Both the position numbers and the translations under genes were made by a program. A stretch of 64,000 nucleotides of DNA, taken from NCBI GenBank assembly GCA_003249015.1, contig QBLS01000019.1:1-64000 (forward strand), written 5' to 3'. The notes under the pieces were generated by a model, which saw nothing but the letters and a program-made list of their open reading frames with translations, was not told the origin of the DNA and did no database searches. The DNA comes from Pseudanabaena sp. (GTDB lineage: Bacteria; Cyanobacteriota; Cyanobacteriia; Pseudanabaenales; Pseudanabaenaceae). Below are positions 7,730 to 16,639 of this stretch, piece after piece (the stretch's first letter is position 1; each line of letters opens with the position of its first letter).

Positions 7730-8892
7730 CCTCTTATATTCCTTATGGTCGGCAGGATATCAATCAGCAGGATATTGATGCAGTGGTGGAGGTATTGCAT
7801 TCTGAGTGGCTAACTCAGGGTAGAGCAATTGATCTATTTGAACAAGCAGTTGCTGACTATTGCGGAGTTAAGTATGCGATCGCCGTTTCTAGTGCTACTG
7901 CTGCTCTGCATATTGCTTGCTTATCCATTGGATTAGGTAGGCAAGACTATCTCTGGACTTCACCAAATACTTTTGTAGCTTCAGCAAATTGTGGATTATA
8001 TTGCGGCGCTAAAATCGATTTTGTGGATATTGATCCAGATACCTATAACTTGAGTATTGACGAACTGACGCATAAGTTACATCGGGCTGATCAGCAAGGA
8101 TGTTTGCCCAAAGTTTTAGTACCTGTGCAATTTGCGGGGCAATCCTGCGAGATGGATAAAATCGCGGCTTTATCCCAGAAATATGGATTTCAGGTAATCG
8201 AAGATGCTTCCCATGCGATCGGTGGCAGATATCAAGGCAAAGCGATCGGCTGTTGTGAGTTTTCAGATCTAGCTGTATTTAGCTTTCATCCTGTGAAAAT
8301 AATTACTACAGGTGAAGGAGGGATGGTCTTAACAAATCGTCAAGATTTATATGAAAAGTTGATCCGATTGCGATCGCATGGCATTACCCGCAATTCTGAT
8401 TTAATGCAAGGAGAATCTCATGGGGCTTGGTACTACCAGCAGCTAGAGCTAGGTTTTAATTACCGCATGACTGATATCCAAGCGGCTTTGGGCATAAGTC
8501 AGATGAACCGTTTGGATGAATTTATTGCTAAAAGGCAGTTTTTAGCACAACGATACAATCATTTACTAAAAGACTTTCCAATTACTTTACCCTATCAACA
8601 TCCTGATACCGAATCTAGTTGGCATTTATATGTAATTTGCTTACATCTTGATAAAATCAGTAAATCTCATCGACAAGTATTTGAAGGGTTGCGCCAAGTT
8701 GGTATTGGTGTAAATTTGCACTATATTCCTGTGCATACTCAACCTTACTATCAAAACATTGGCTTTAAATGGGGAGACTTTCCTAAATCAGAGACATACT
8801 ATGACAGTGCTATCAGTATTCCTTTGTATTATGGATTGAGCAAAGAAAATCAAAATCGTGTGGTTGACAATTTACGAAAGATTTTGACCTAA
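7726..8892 (+). CDS. pseC: UDP-4-amino-4,6-dideoxy-N-acetyl-beta-L-altrosamine transaminase, PseC
   Basis: A 388-residue DegT/DnrJ/EryC1 aminotransferase. SATAALHIAC near residue 57 and the PLP lysine in FSFHPVKIITTGEGG near residue 190 are the family signatures, and FNYRMTDIQAALG follows as expected. It transfers an amino group from glutamate to C4 of the PseB product. It starts inside the pseB stop (ATGA), indicating coupled translation. Length is normal for PseC. Confidence 0.92.
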   Translation: MTSYIPYGRQDINQQDIDAVVEVLHSEWLTQGRAIDLFEQAVADYCGVKYAIAVSSATAALHIACLSIGLGRQDYLWTSPNTFVASANCGLYCGAKIDFVDIDPDTYNLSIDELTHKLHRADQQGCLPKVLVPVQFAGQSCEMDKIAALSQKYGFQVIEDASHAIGGRYQGKAIGCCEFSDLAVFSFHPVKIITTGEGGMVLTNRQDLYEKLIRLRSHGITRNSDLMQGESHGAWYYQQLELGFNYRMTDIQAALGISQMNRLDEFIAKRQFLAQRYNHLLKDFPITLPYQHPDTESSWHLYVICLHLDKISKSHRQVFEGLRQVGIGVNLHYIPVHTQPYYQNIGFKWGDFPKSETYYDSAISIPLYYGLSKENQNRVVDNLRKILT

Positions 8893-8904
8893 TGGAGAGC
8901 AAAT

Positions 8905-9348
8905 ATGAGTGACACACTACATGAAGTTGACTTTTATAGTTGGGCACATCAACAATCAGATTTACTGCGTCAGGGTCAGTTTGATCGATTAGACCTATCT
9001 CACGTAATTGAGGAGTTAACAGATTTGGGCAATCGTCATTACGATCAGTTGGAGTCACGGTTGATGCAATTAGTGGCACATCTGCTCAAATGGCAAGTGC
9101 AGCACTGGCGGCGATCTAACAGTTGGCGAGCGACAATCCGCGTGCAGCGCACATCAATTGATAAGCTGCTGCGTCGTAATTCTGGATTAAAGTCTCGTCT
9201 TGATGAAGCTTTATCGGAAAGTTGGTCTGAAGCAAGAGATTTAGCGATCGCGGAGACAGATTTGCCTGATGAGAACTTTCCTGATGTTTGCCCTTTTAGT
9301 TTAGAAGAAATATTGAATCCAGATTTTTGGGGCGAGCCTAAAAATTAG
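8905..9348 (+). CDS. DUF29 family protein inserted in the Pse cluster
   Basis: A full-length DUF29 protein of 147 residues with FYSWAHQQSDLLRQGQFD at the start, SHVIEELTDLG, AHLLKWQVQHWRRSNSW and the C-terminal FPDVCPFSLEEIL. GGAG lies about 7 bases before its ATG, so it is probably translated. It sits 12 bases after pseC and 21 before the cytidylyltransferase start, so it is transcribed with the sugar genes although DUF29 has no known link to sugar synthesis. Probable all-helical soluble protein of unknown function. Confidence 0.85.
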   Translation: MSDTLHEVDFYSWAHQQSDLLRQGQFDRLDLSHVIEELTDLGNRHYDQLESRLMQLVAHLLKWQVQHWRRSNSWRATIRVQRTSIDKLLRRNSGLKSRLDEALSESWSEARDLAIAETDLPDENFPDVCPFSLEEILNPDFWGEPKN

Positions 9349-9369
9349 TGATCTTATACCGTGAATTTA

Positions 9370-10128
9370 ATGAAAGTTGTAATTATAAACCAAGCAAGAA
9401 TGACTTCTACTAGGCTACCTGCCAAAGTAATGAAGCAAGTACTGGGAAAACCTTTGCTAGAGTACCAAATTGAGAGATTAAAACGAGTTAAATTAGCTGA
9501 TCAAATTGTTGTAGCGACTACTATCAATGATACTGATCAACCAATTATTGATCTCTGTGATCGCCTATCTATTAATAGCTATCGCGGTTCTGAAGATGAT
9601 GTTTTAGCTCGTTATCATGGAGCAGCGATCAAGTATCAAGCTGAAGCTATAGTTAGGGTTACTTCTGATTGTCCAATTATAGATCCGTCAATCATAGATT
9701 ACGCAATACGATTTTATCTGGAAAACTTGCCACAATATGACTACGTCGCAAATTCTAGTTTGACAGAATCTAATTACCCTAGAGGGATGGATGTGGAAGT
9801 ATTTTCTATGAACGTACTCAATCAAGCCTTTTTAGAATCGATTACTCAAATGGAACGGGAGCATGTTACCCCTTTTATCTATACTCAGCCTGATCGTTAT
9901 CAATTAGGTGTATTCTTGTATAGAAGTAATCAAGGTCACTTCCGCTTAACAGTCGATACGGATCGAGATTTTGAATTAATTAAAAGAATTATTGAGGAGC
10001 TTTACCCTCAAAATCACCAGTTTACTCTAGAAGACACTTTAGATCTTCTTTATAAACATCCTGATTGGCATCAAATTAATGCTGGCATAAAACAAAATAT
10101 TTATTCATTTACTAAAAAAAGAACCTAA
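9370..10128 (+). CDS. pseF: Cytidylyltransferase of the SpsF / acylneuraminate type (PseF role)
   Basis: About 252 residues from the ATG at 9370; a GTG three codons upstream is also open, but the family begins MKVVIIxQAR. The nucleotide-binding signature QARMTSTRLPAKVM and the stretch VRVTSDCPIIDP are those of CMP-sugar synthetases of the SpsF group. In this cluster its likely reaction is activation of the nonulosonic acid with CTP to give the CMP-sugar. It overlaps the next gene by one base (TAATG). SpsF-like proteins are often annotated only as glycosyltransferase-family; the Pse substrate is inferred from context. Confidence 0.8.
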   Translation: MKVVIINQARMTSTRLPAKVMKQVLGKPLLEYQIERLKRVKLADQIVVATTINDTDQPIIDLCDRLSINSYRGSEDDVLARYHGAAIKYQAEAIVRVTSDCPIIDPSIIDYAIRFYLENLPQYDYVANSSLTESNYPRGMDVEVFSMNVLNQAFLESITQMEREHVTPFIYTQPDRYQLGVFLYRSNQGHFRLTVDTDRDFELIKRIIEELYPQNHQFTLEDTLDLLYKHPDWHQINAGIKQNIYSFTKKRT

Positions 10129-10763
10129 TGAGTACATTTAAAACTGAACAAGAACAATTTTGGGTTGGAGATTTTGGCAATGATTATGTTGATAGAAATC
10201 AAGGGGGACATCTACTAGCGTGTAAAATCTCATTATTTGCTAGAGTACTTGCCCATACTGATTCTATTAAATCTGTAATTGAGTTTGGGTCTAATATTGG
10301 GCTCAACTTAAAAGCATTAAGTATGCTGCTTTGTGATGTGAAAAATTCTGCAATTGAAATTAATCAAAAAGCTGCTAACCAATTACAAGCATCAGGCGAT
10401 GACATTACTATTTATAATCAATCAATTCTAGATTTTAAACCAGATTATTCAAGGGATTTAGTCTTGGCATCAGGAATACTAATTCACCTTGATCCTGAAA
10501 ATTTGCCCCATGTTTATGAACTGATGTTTCAATCTAGCCATCGATATATTTGCATAGCAGAATATTACAATCCAACTCCTGTAGAAGTTCCCTATCGTGG
10601 GCATCAGAACAAAATGTTTAAGCGAGATTTTGCAGGTGAGATGTTAGATAAATTTCAAGATCTAAGGTTATTAGACTATGGATTTGTATATCATCGTGAT
10701 ACCCAATTTCCTCAAGATGATGTTAACTGGTTTTTACTGGAAAAAATTTCTCGAAAATTATGA
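10128..10763 (+). CDS. Pseudaminic-acid-biosynthesis-associated methylase
   Basis: A 211-residue class I SAM methyltransferase. The N-terminal TEQEQFWVGDFGNDYVDRN signature is typical of the methylase found with Pse genes. The SAM-binding loop is VIEFGSNIGLNL near residue 47, and LASGILIHLDPENL is the motif-IV region. It probably methylates an intermediate or the N-acyl group of the sugar; the exact site is unknown. The start overlaps the pseF stop by one base and its stop overlaps pseG by four bases (ATGA). Confidence 0.85.
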   Translation: MSTFKTEQEQFWVGDFGNDYVDRNQGGHLLACKISLFARVLAHTDSIKSVIEFGSNIGLNLKALSMLLCDVKNSAIEINQKAANQLQASGDDITIYNQSILDFKPDYSRDLVLASGILIHLDPENLPHVYELMFQSSHRYICIAEYYNPTPVEVPYRGHQNKMFKRDFAGEMLDKFQDLRLLDYGFVYHRDTQFPQDDVNWFLLEKISRKL

Positions 10764-11818
10764 TATTGATTCGGGCGGATGCCTCAACTCAAATTGGTGT
10801 AGGACACATAATGCGATGTCTGACACTTGCTGATTCACTTCGCAATCATGGCTGTGATGTCATTTTTATGTGTCAAGAATTGTTAGGAAATCTTTGTGAT
10901 TTTCTGGAAGAAAAAGAGTTTCAAGTTTGCCGAATAGCAATTGACAATCAAAAAACTGAGAGCCTTTTACAATTAGAATTAAATCAGATTACTAATATTA
11001 TCAATCAATCCAAACTCACAATTGACTGGCTAATTATTGATCACTACAAGTTAGATGTTAAATGGGAGAGTAAAATCAGACCGTTTGTAAGTAAAATTAT
11101 GGTAATCGATGATTTGGCAAATAGAGTTCATGATTGCGACTTATTGTTAGATCAAAATCCATATAACAACTATAAAAATCGTTATCAACGTTTAGTAAGG
11201 ACTTCTTGTTTACAATTACTTGGCTTAGATTATTTACTACTTCGTTCAGAGTTCACAAACAAATCAAATTCTCCTAAACGAAAAACAGCAATCGCCCAAA
11301 ATATACTGATTACAATGGGAGGGACTGACTCACAAAATATTACATGCTGGCTAATTGAAGTCCTAGAATATTTGCGAATTCCCCTATCGATAAGAATTGT
11401 TGTAGGCGCTGGATGTCCTCATATAAATAAAATAAAATTGGCAGCCAGCAAAGCTACTTTTCATGAAATTAGTGTTCAGCAATCAGTAACTAATATTTCA
11501 GAGTTGATGATCTGGTCAGATTTAGCAATTTGTGCAGGAGGTTTTACGACCTATGAGCTAGCATTTATGGGCGTTCCTACCATAGTTATCAGCGCTTCAG
11601 ATACTCAGCTAGAAGCTGCCATAGCTTTACATCAATTAGGAATAACTAAATTTATTGGCGAGTTTGGCAACATCTCAATGTCATCTACTGTAAGCGCATT
11701 ATCTGATATGATTTTCAACTCTGAAAAACGAATAGAGCTATCTCATAGGGGTAAAGCTAAAATAGATGGCTATGGAGTTAATCGAGTGGTTGAGAATCTA
11801 CTAAAAGAGATGAGATAA
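10760..11818 (+). CDS. pseG: UDP-2,4-diacetamido-2,4,6-trideoxy-beta-L-altropyranose hydrolase, PseG
   Basis: A 352-residue GT-B-fold hydrolase. The N-terminal IRADASTQIGVGHIMRCLTL contains the conserved GxGHxxRC loop with the catalytic His, and LIIDHY plus AICAGGFTTYELAFMGVP in the C-terminal lobe match the family. It removes UDP to release the free trideoxy sugar for PseI. Some homologues are fused to a GNAT acetyltransferase; this one ends without such a domain, so the missing PseH activity is not found here. ATGA overlap with the preceding methylase. Confidence 0.88.
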   Translation: MILIRADASTQIGVGHIMRCLTLADSLRNHGCDVIFMCQELLGNLCDFLEEKEFQVCRIAIDNQKTESLLQLELNQITNIINQSKLTIDWLIIDHYKLDVKWESKIRPFVSKIMVIDDLANRVHDCDLLLDQNPYNNYKNRYQRLVRTSCLQLLGLDYLLLRSEFTNKSNSPKRKTAIAQNILITMGGTDSQNITCWLIEVLEYLRIPLSIRIVVGAGCPHINKIKLAASKATFHEISVQQSVTNISELMIWSDLAICAGGFTTYELAFMGVPTIVISASDTQLEAAIALHQLGITKFIGEFGNISMSSTVSALSDMIFNSEKRIELSHRGKAKIDGYGVNRVVENLLKEMR

Positions 11819-11823
11819 ATACT

Positions 11824-12447
11824 ATGCAATCAAATGATTTAAGCCATCAGCAGAAATGGAATCAGTGGAATCAGTCAAATCCACCTAAATATCCTCACAA
11901 TAAGGTAATTCAATTTGTACTCCGCAATTTTCCCGCTTCAATCAGAGCAACTACAAAAGTACTAGATTTAGGATGTGGTAGTGGTGCAAATACTGTATTT
12001 CTTGCTAGTGAAGGCTTTAAAGTATTTGCATCTGATATTTCCATTGATGGGATTAATAACACTCAAAAACAATTGTCAAATATGGAATTAACTGCGGAAT
12101 TAAGGGTTGAATCTATTGATGAAATCAGTTTTCCAAAAGAATATTTTGATCTAGTAATTTCCTGTGGTGTATTTGAATGTACTGGGTTTGAGACTACTAA
12201 AAATGCTATAACTAAAATAGCAGATGTACTTAAACCTAAAGGAAAGGGATTTTTTCTATTTGCCAGTGATGTTGATTTTCGTATTGAGCAGGATAATCTT
12301 CTCGGTTTGCATGGTTACTCACATCAGGAAATAGAGCTGATATTTCATCAGTATAATTGGTCAACACTTTTTATTGATCGATACATAACAACATTTCAAA
12401 ATCAGTTACTTCAATCCAATGACTTTTTGATTACAGTAGAGAAATAA
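11824..12447 (+). CDS. Class I SAM-dependent methyltransferase
   Basis: A 207-residue methyltransferase with the SAM loop VLDLGCGSGANTVFLA near residue 48 and the acidic strand end FASDIS. Motif IV reads FDLVISCGVFECTGF. It starts 5 bases after pseG and ends 2 bases before the next methyltransferase, so it is co-transcribed with the sugar genes. It probably modifies the nonulosonic acid or an attached group; no substrate can be assigned. The DNA is AT-rich and lacks HIP1. Confidence 0.82.
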   Translation: MQSNDLSHQQKWNQWNQSNPPKYPHNKVIQFVLRNFPASIRATTKVLDLGCGSGANTVFLASEGFKVFASDISIDGINNTQKQLSNMELTAELRVESIDEISFPKEYFDLVISCGVFECTGFETTKNAITKIADVLKPKGKGFFLFASDVDFRIEQDNLLGLHGYSHQEIELIFHQYNWSTLFIDRYITTFQNQLLQSNDFLITVEK

Positions 12448-12449
12448 GT

Positions 12450-13046
12450 ATGGATTTAGCTCAGCATTACAGAGATCTACTCCTAAAATATGGCGATTCT
12501 CCAGAAGCATCTCAATACAGCGATCGCAAAACTCAAGAAAAGCGCTTTGAAATCTTACTCCAAATTGCAAATTTAGAAGGTAAAAGAATCCTCGATTTTG
12601 GATGTGGAACGGGACATCTGGCAACTTATATCAAACAACAGGGACTCAATGTCACATATACAGGTGTTGATATCGTTGAAGAATTGCTTGAAGTTGCTAG
12701 AGAAAAGCACCCTGAACATCATTTTTGTGAATTTTCTGATATCACTGATCAGATGTTTGACTACATTCTTATTAGTGGCGTTTTTAATAATAAAATAGAA
12801 GACAATAGTGGCTTTTATCAAAAAACTGTAGAACAATGTTTTTGTATGGTTTCAGAGGGGTTGGCATTTAATATGATGAGCTACTATGTTGATTTTTATG
12901 ATCCATGCTTATTTTATGAAAAGCCTGAAACCGTATTTGAATTTGTAAAGAAAAGTATTTCTCCTTATGTTGTTATTAGAAATGATTATCAAGTTAAAGA
13001 TGGTGTAATCCCATTTGAGTTTGCTGTTTATGTGTATAAAAAATAG
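12450..13046 (+). CDS. Class I SAM-dependent methyltransferase
   Basis: A 198-residue methyltransferase with RILDFGCGTGHLATYI near residue 49 and VDIVEELLEVAREK after it. The N-terminus (HYRDLLLKYGDSPEASQYSD) is typical of small methyltransferases from polysaccharide clusters. With the preceding gene and the Pse-associated methylase this makes three methyltransferases in the unit, suggesting a heavily methylated final sugar. It carries the only HIP1 octamer between 9.3 and 14.6 kb. Confidence 0.82.
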   Translation: MDLAQHYRDLLLKYGDSPEASQYSDRKTQEKRFEILLQIANLEGKRILDFGCGTGHLATYIKQQGLNVTYTGVDIVEELLEVAREKHPEHHFCEFSDITDQMFDYILISGVFNNKIEDNSGFYQKTVEQCFCMVSEGLAFNMMSYYVDFYDPCLFYEKPETVFEFVKKSISPYVVIRNDYQVKDGVIPFEFAVYVYKK

Positions 13047-13082
13047 TTGTTAATAAGATAATTTAATCGATGAGATATAGTT

Positions 13083-13781
13083 ATGAAATGTGTAATTATG
13101 CAACCAACATATTTGCCATGGGCAGGTTATTTCAACCTCATCTCTCAGGCAGACATTTTTGTTTTTTTAGATGATGTACAGTACGAGAGAAGATCTTGGC
13201 AAAGTCGAAATCGTATTTTATTAAATAATCAACCTTATTTTTTGACTGTCCCAGTTCATAGCCTATCACAGTCACAAATTATAAATACAATCAAGTTAGA
13301 TGATAGTCAGAATTGGAGAGCTAAACATTTTAAAACTGTAGAACATACATACTCAAAGCATCCTTATCAAAAAGAAATACTAATAGTTCTTCAATGTTTG
13401 TTTGATAAATCAGTTCAGAATTTATCTGAGCTAGATATTGTCTTAATACAGATACTAGCTGAACATTTAGGATTGAGTACAAAATTCTTGCGTGCTAGTG
13501 AATTAAATATTGATGGAAAACGTTCTGAACATATACTTAAGATTTGTGAGTATCTAAATTGTCATGAATACTTAAGTCCTATTGGCTCAAAAGAATATTT
13601 ACAAGAAGATAAAGTATTTGAGAAATCAAAAATTAATTTGTCATTTCAAGAATATCAGCCTAAGCCATATCCACAACTAAAATGTTCAAATTTTATTAGT
13701 CATTTATCCATTATTGATGTAGTGGCTAATATTGGTTGGCAAGGAGCATTAGAGTACATCCAAAATGGGAAAATAACCTAG
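13083..13781 (+). CDS. WbqC-like family protein
   Basis: A 232-residue protein of the WbqC family, recognisable from MQPTYLPWAGYFNLI at the start, FLDDVQYERRSWQSRN near residue 30 and the late FISHLSIIDVVANIG. WbqC proteins occur in O-antigen and other surface-sugar clusters and are suspected of amide-forming sugar modification, but no reaction is established. Because no PseH N-acetyltransferase is present in the cluster, this gene is one candidate for supplying the acyl-transfer step; that is inference only. Confidence 0.85.
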   Translation: MKCVIMQPTYLPWAGYFNLISQADIFVFLDDVQYERRSWQSRNRILLNNQPYFLTVPVHSLSQSQIINTIKLDDSQNWRAKHFKTVEHTYSKHPYQKEILIVLQCLFDKSVQNLSELDIVLIQILAEHLGLSTKFLRASELNIDGKRSEHILKICEYLNCHEYLSPIGSKEYLQEDKVFEKSKINLSFQEYQPKPYPQLKCSNFISHLSIIDVVANIGWQGALEYIQNGKIT

Positions 13782-13790
13782 TTTATACTT

Positions 13791-14849
13791 ATGAAAAAGT
13801 TACAAGATATCTTGATTCATAATTCTGTGATTAGCTCAGACAATCATCCTTTCATTATTGCGGAGATGTCGGGCAATCATAATCAATCTTTAGAAATAGC
13901 GTTAGAAATTGTGGAGTCAGCCGCTAAGGCTGGAGCGCATGGACTAAAAATCCAAACTTATACTCCTGATACTATGACGCTAGATATTAGTGAAGGAGAA
14001 TTCTTTATTGGCGATCCTCAAAGTCTTTGGCAAGGTACTTCGCTCTACAAACTTTATCAACAAGCTTATACGCCTTGGGAATGGCACCAACCAATTTTTG
14101 AGCGCTGTAAAGAATTAGGGATTATTGGCTTTAGTACTCCCTTTGATGTGACCGCAGTTGATTTCCTCGAATCCCTCAATGTGCCTTGCTATAAAATCGC
14201 TTCCTTTGAGAATACAGATTTACCATTAATCCGAAAAGTGGCAAGTACTGGAAAGCCATTAATCATATCGACAGGGATGGCAACGATCGCCGAATTAGAT
14301 GAAACAGTCAGAACCTCACGGGAAGCAGGTTGTGAGGATCTAATTTTGCTCAAGTGTACTAGTACTTACCCAGCAACACCAGAAAATACCAATATTTTGA
14401 CGATTCCCCACTTGCGAGACTTGTTTGATGTGCAGGTGGGACTGTCAGATCACACAATGGGAATTGGTGTGGCTGTGGCGAGTGTTGCATTAGGCGCAAC
14501 GGTAATCGAGAAGCACTTCACCCTAACCCGTGCTGATGGTGGCGTAGATTCTGCTTTTTCTATGGAGCCAGAAGAAATGCGGCAGTTAGTAATTGAATCG
14601 AAACGAGCTTGGCAAGCTCTAGGGAAGATTAGTTACGGTGCAACAGAGGCAGAAAAGAAATCGCTCATATTTAGGCGATCGCTTTATATTTCAAAAGATA
14701 TGAAAGCTGGTGATGTCTTCACGGAAGAGAACTTAAGATCAGTTCGTCCAGGGTTAGGTTTGCCAACTAAATACTATAATATTTTCCTTGGTAAGAAGAT
14801 TATACGGAATGCAAAAGCAGGTCAGCCAATGACTTGGGATTTAATATGA
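13791..14849 (+). CDS. pseI: Pseudaminic acid synthase, PseI
   Basis: A 352-residue NeuB-type enzyme. The TIM-barrel part has FIIAEMSGNHNQSLEIALE near residue 22, KIQTYTPDTMT, GFSTPFD, STGMAT, and the GIGVAVASVALGATVIEKHF strand. The C-terminal 60 residues form the SAF antifreeze-like domain that closes the active site. It condenses phosphoenolpyruvate with the PseG product to give pseudaminic acid. It is more GC-rich and HIP1-bearing than its neighbours, so parts of the cluster may differ in age. Stop and next start overlap (ATGA at 14846). Confidence 0.93.
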   Translation: MKKLQDILIHNSVISSDNHPFIIAEMSGNHNQSLEIALEIVESAAKAGAHGLKIQTYTPDTMTLDISEGEFFIGDPQSLWQGTSLYKLYQQAYTPWEWHQPIFERCKELGIIGFSTPFDVTAVDFLESLNVPCYKIASFENTDLPLIRKVASTGKPLIISTGMATIAELDETVRTSREAGCEDLILLKCTSTYPATPENTNILTIPHLRDLFDVQVGLSDHTMGIGVAVASVALGATVIEKHFTLTRADGGVDSAFSMEPEEMRQLVIESKRAWQALGKISYGATEAEKKSLIFRRSLYISKDMKAGDVFTEENLRSVRPGLGLPTKYYNIFLGKKIIRNAKAGQPMTWDLI

Positions 14850-16639
14850 ATAAATTGCTTCGTAAGTTACTTTACATATTTAATTACCAAGAGAAGTGTC
14901 AGATTGCTACAATTTTTTTGCTCATGCTAGTGGGTGCAGGATTAGAAACAATAGGAGTTGGATTGATTCCTCCTTTTGTATCCCTACTGGGAAATCCTGA
15001 AATTATTGAACAGCAAGAAATATTAAGTTGGCTTTATACGCAATTAGGCGCAAGTTCTCATCAGATATTTTTGTTATTGATGAGTCTCATTGTTTTAAGT
15101 GTTTACCTCTTTAAAAATGCATATCTTGCTATTCTCACCTATTGGCAGTATCGATTTTTATATCAAAAGCAGATGTCTCTTTCTGCTCGTCTTTTAAAAT
15201 TATATTTAAATAGTCCTTACACGTTTCATCTTCAGCGAAATTCGGCAGAGTTGGTTCGCAATGTTACCTCTGAAGTCCCATTGATTTTTGCGGGTGTGCT
15301 CATACCAATGCTGATTTTAACTACTGAAATGATGGTGATGGGTTGTATTACAGTTTTACTTCTGATTGCAGAACCATTATCATCTGCGATCGCTGCCATA
15401 TTTCTAGGAGTATCGATATTTTGTCTCAATAAAATCATCCGCAAGCAAATGAATGGACAGGGATTAATTCGCCAAGAGCAAAGCGGTCAAATGATTAAAT
15501 GGGTCAATCAAGGCTTAGGTGGTATTAAAGAAACTAAAGTATTAGGTAGGGAAATGTTCTTTATTGATACTTTTGCAAAAAGTACACAAGCTTATAGTAA
15601 AGCCAATCTAATTGTAGGATTAGCAACTCAATTACCTAACCTATTTATAGATACAATTTTGATTGCATCTGTATTATTAATTGTCATTTTTAGCTTAATT
15701 CAAGGTAGACAAATTCAGTCGATTTTACCAATGCTGTCTTTGTTTGCGATCTCGGCTGTACGTTTGATGCCGTCTGCTAAGCGTATTATTTCTACAATTA
15801 CAACTATTCGTTATTCAAAAGACTCCGTTGATGTGATTCATTATGATCTTGTGTCTTTAGAGACCACATCAACTCAAACATCATTAATTAAATCTACTCA
15901 AGCACCGTCACATCTATTCCAAAACTCAATTGAGCTAAAAGATATCAATTACAGGTATCCCAATGCTTCTAAACTTTCGTTACTAGGGATTTCTCTATCA
16001 ATAACTAAGGGTCAATCGATCGCCTTTGTGGGAGCCTCAGGATCTGGTAAAACTACACTTATTGATGTTCTTTTAGGGTTACTAATCCCTAGCCAAGGTG
16101 AAGTACTTGTAGACGGTAAAAATATCCTATCTAATCTTGAAAGCTGGCAGCAAAAAATTGGGTATATTCCTCAAAGCATCTATCTTTCTGACGACACGAT
16201 TCGCAATAATATCGCCTTTGGTCTGGTCGCTGACGAAATCAAAGAAGAGCAAGTATGGGATGCAATTAGAGCGGCTCAGTTAGAAGAGTTGGTAAATAGC
16301 TTGCCAGAACAGCTAAATACTCTGGTGGGTGAGCATGGAATTCGTCTATCAGGAGGTCAGCGTCAGCGCATTGGTATTGCACGGGCTTTGTATCATAATC
16401 CTGAAATAATTATCATGGACGAGGCAACTGCCGCACTAGACAATACCACCGAACGAGAGTTTATGCAGGCTTTAGAAGCCATGAGTGGACACAAAACTAT
16501 GATTATGATTGCTCATCGCTTAAGTACTGTAAAGAACTGTGATCGGCTTTATTTGGTGAAAGAAGGAAAAGTTGTTGACTCAGGAACTTATGAAGAGCTA
16601 ATTCAAGAAAATTTAGAGTTTAGACAGATAAATATATGA
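14846..16639 (+). CDS. ABC transporter / flippase with fused membrane and ATPase domains
   Basis: About 597 residues from the ATG at 14846, which overlaps the pseI stop; a TTG four codons upstream is the alternative. The N-terminal 330 residues contain six predicted membrane segments. The ATPase domain has Walker A GASGSGKTTLID, Q-loop YIPQSIYLSD, signature LSGGQRQRIG and Walker B IIMDEATAAL. The half-transporter layout is that of MsbA/PglK exporters, so in this context it probably flips a lipid-linked Pse-containing glycan across the membrane. Its stop overlaps the next start by four bases. Confidence 0.88.
   Translation: MNKLLRKLLYIFNYQEKCQIATIFLLMLVGAGLETIGVGLIPPFVSLLGNPEIIEQQEILSWLYTQLGASSHQIFLLLMSLIVLSVYLFKNAYLAILTYWQYRFLYQKQMSLSARLLKLYLNSPYTFHLQRNSAELVRNVTSEVPLIFAGVLIPMLILTTEMMVMGCITVLLLIAEPLSSAIAAIFLGVSIFCLNKIIRKQMNGQGLIRQEQSGQMIKWVNQGLGGIKETKVLGREMFFIDTFAKSTQAYSKANLIVGLATQLPNLFIDTILIASVLLIVIFSLIQGRQIQSILPMLSLFAISAVRLMPSAKRIISTITTIRYSKDSVDVIHYDLVSLETTSTQTSLIKSTQAPSHLFQNSIELKDINYRYPNASKLSLLGISLSITKGQSIAFVGASGSGKTTLIDVLLGLLIPSQGEVLVDGKNILSNLESWQQKIGYIPQSIYLSDDTIRNNIAFGLVADEIKEEQVWDAIRAAQLEELVNSLPEQLNTLVGEHGIRLSGGQRQRIGIARALYHNPEIIIMDEATAALDNTTEREFMQALEAMSGHKTMIMIAHRLSTVKNCDRLYLVKEGKVVDSGTYEELIQENLEFRQINI

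Noticed and set aside
14834-14845. Upstream TTG as start of the flippase gene
   Set aside because: The ATG at 14846 makes the ATGA overlap with pseI, the same coupling used at other junctions in the cluster, so the TTG extension is unlikely.
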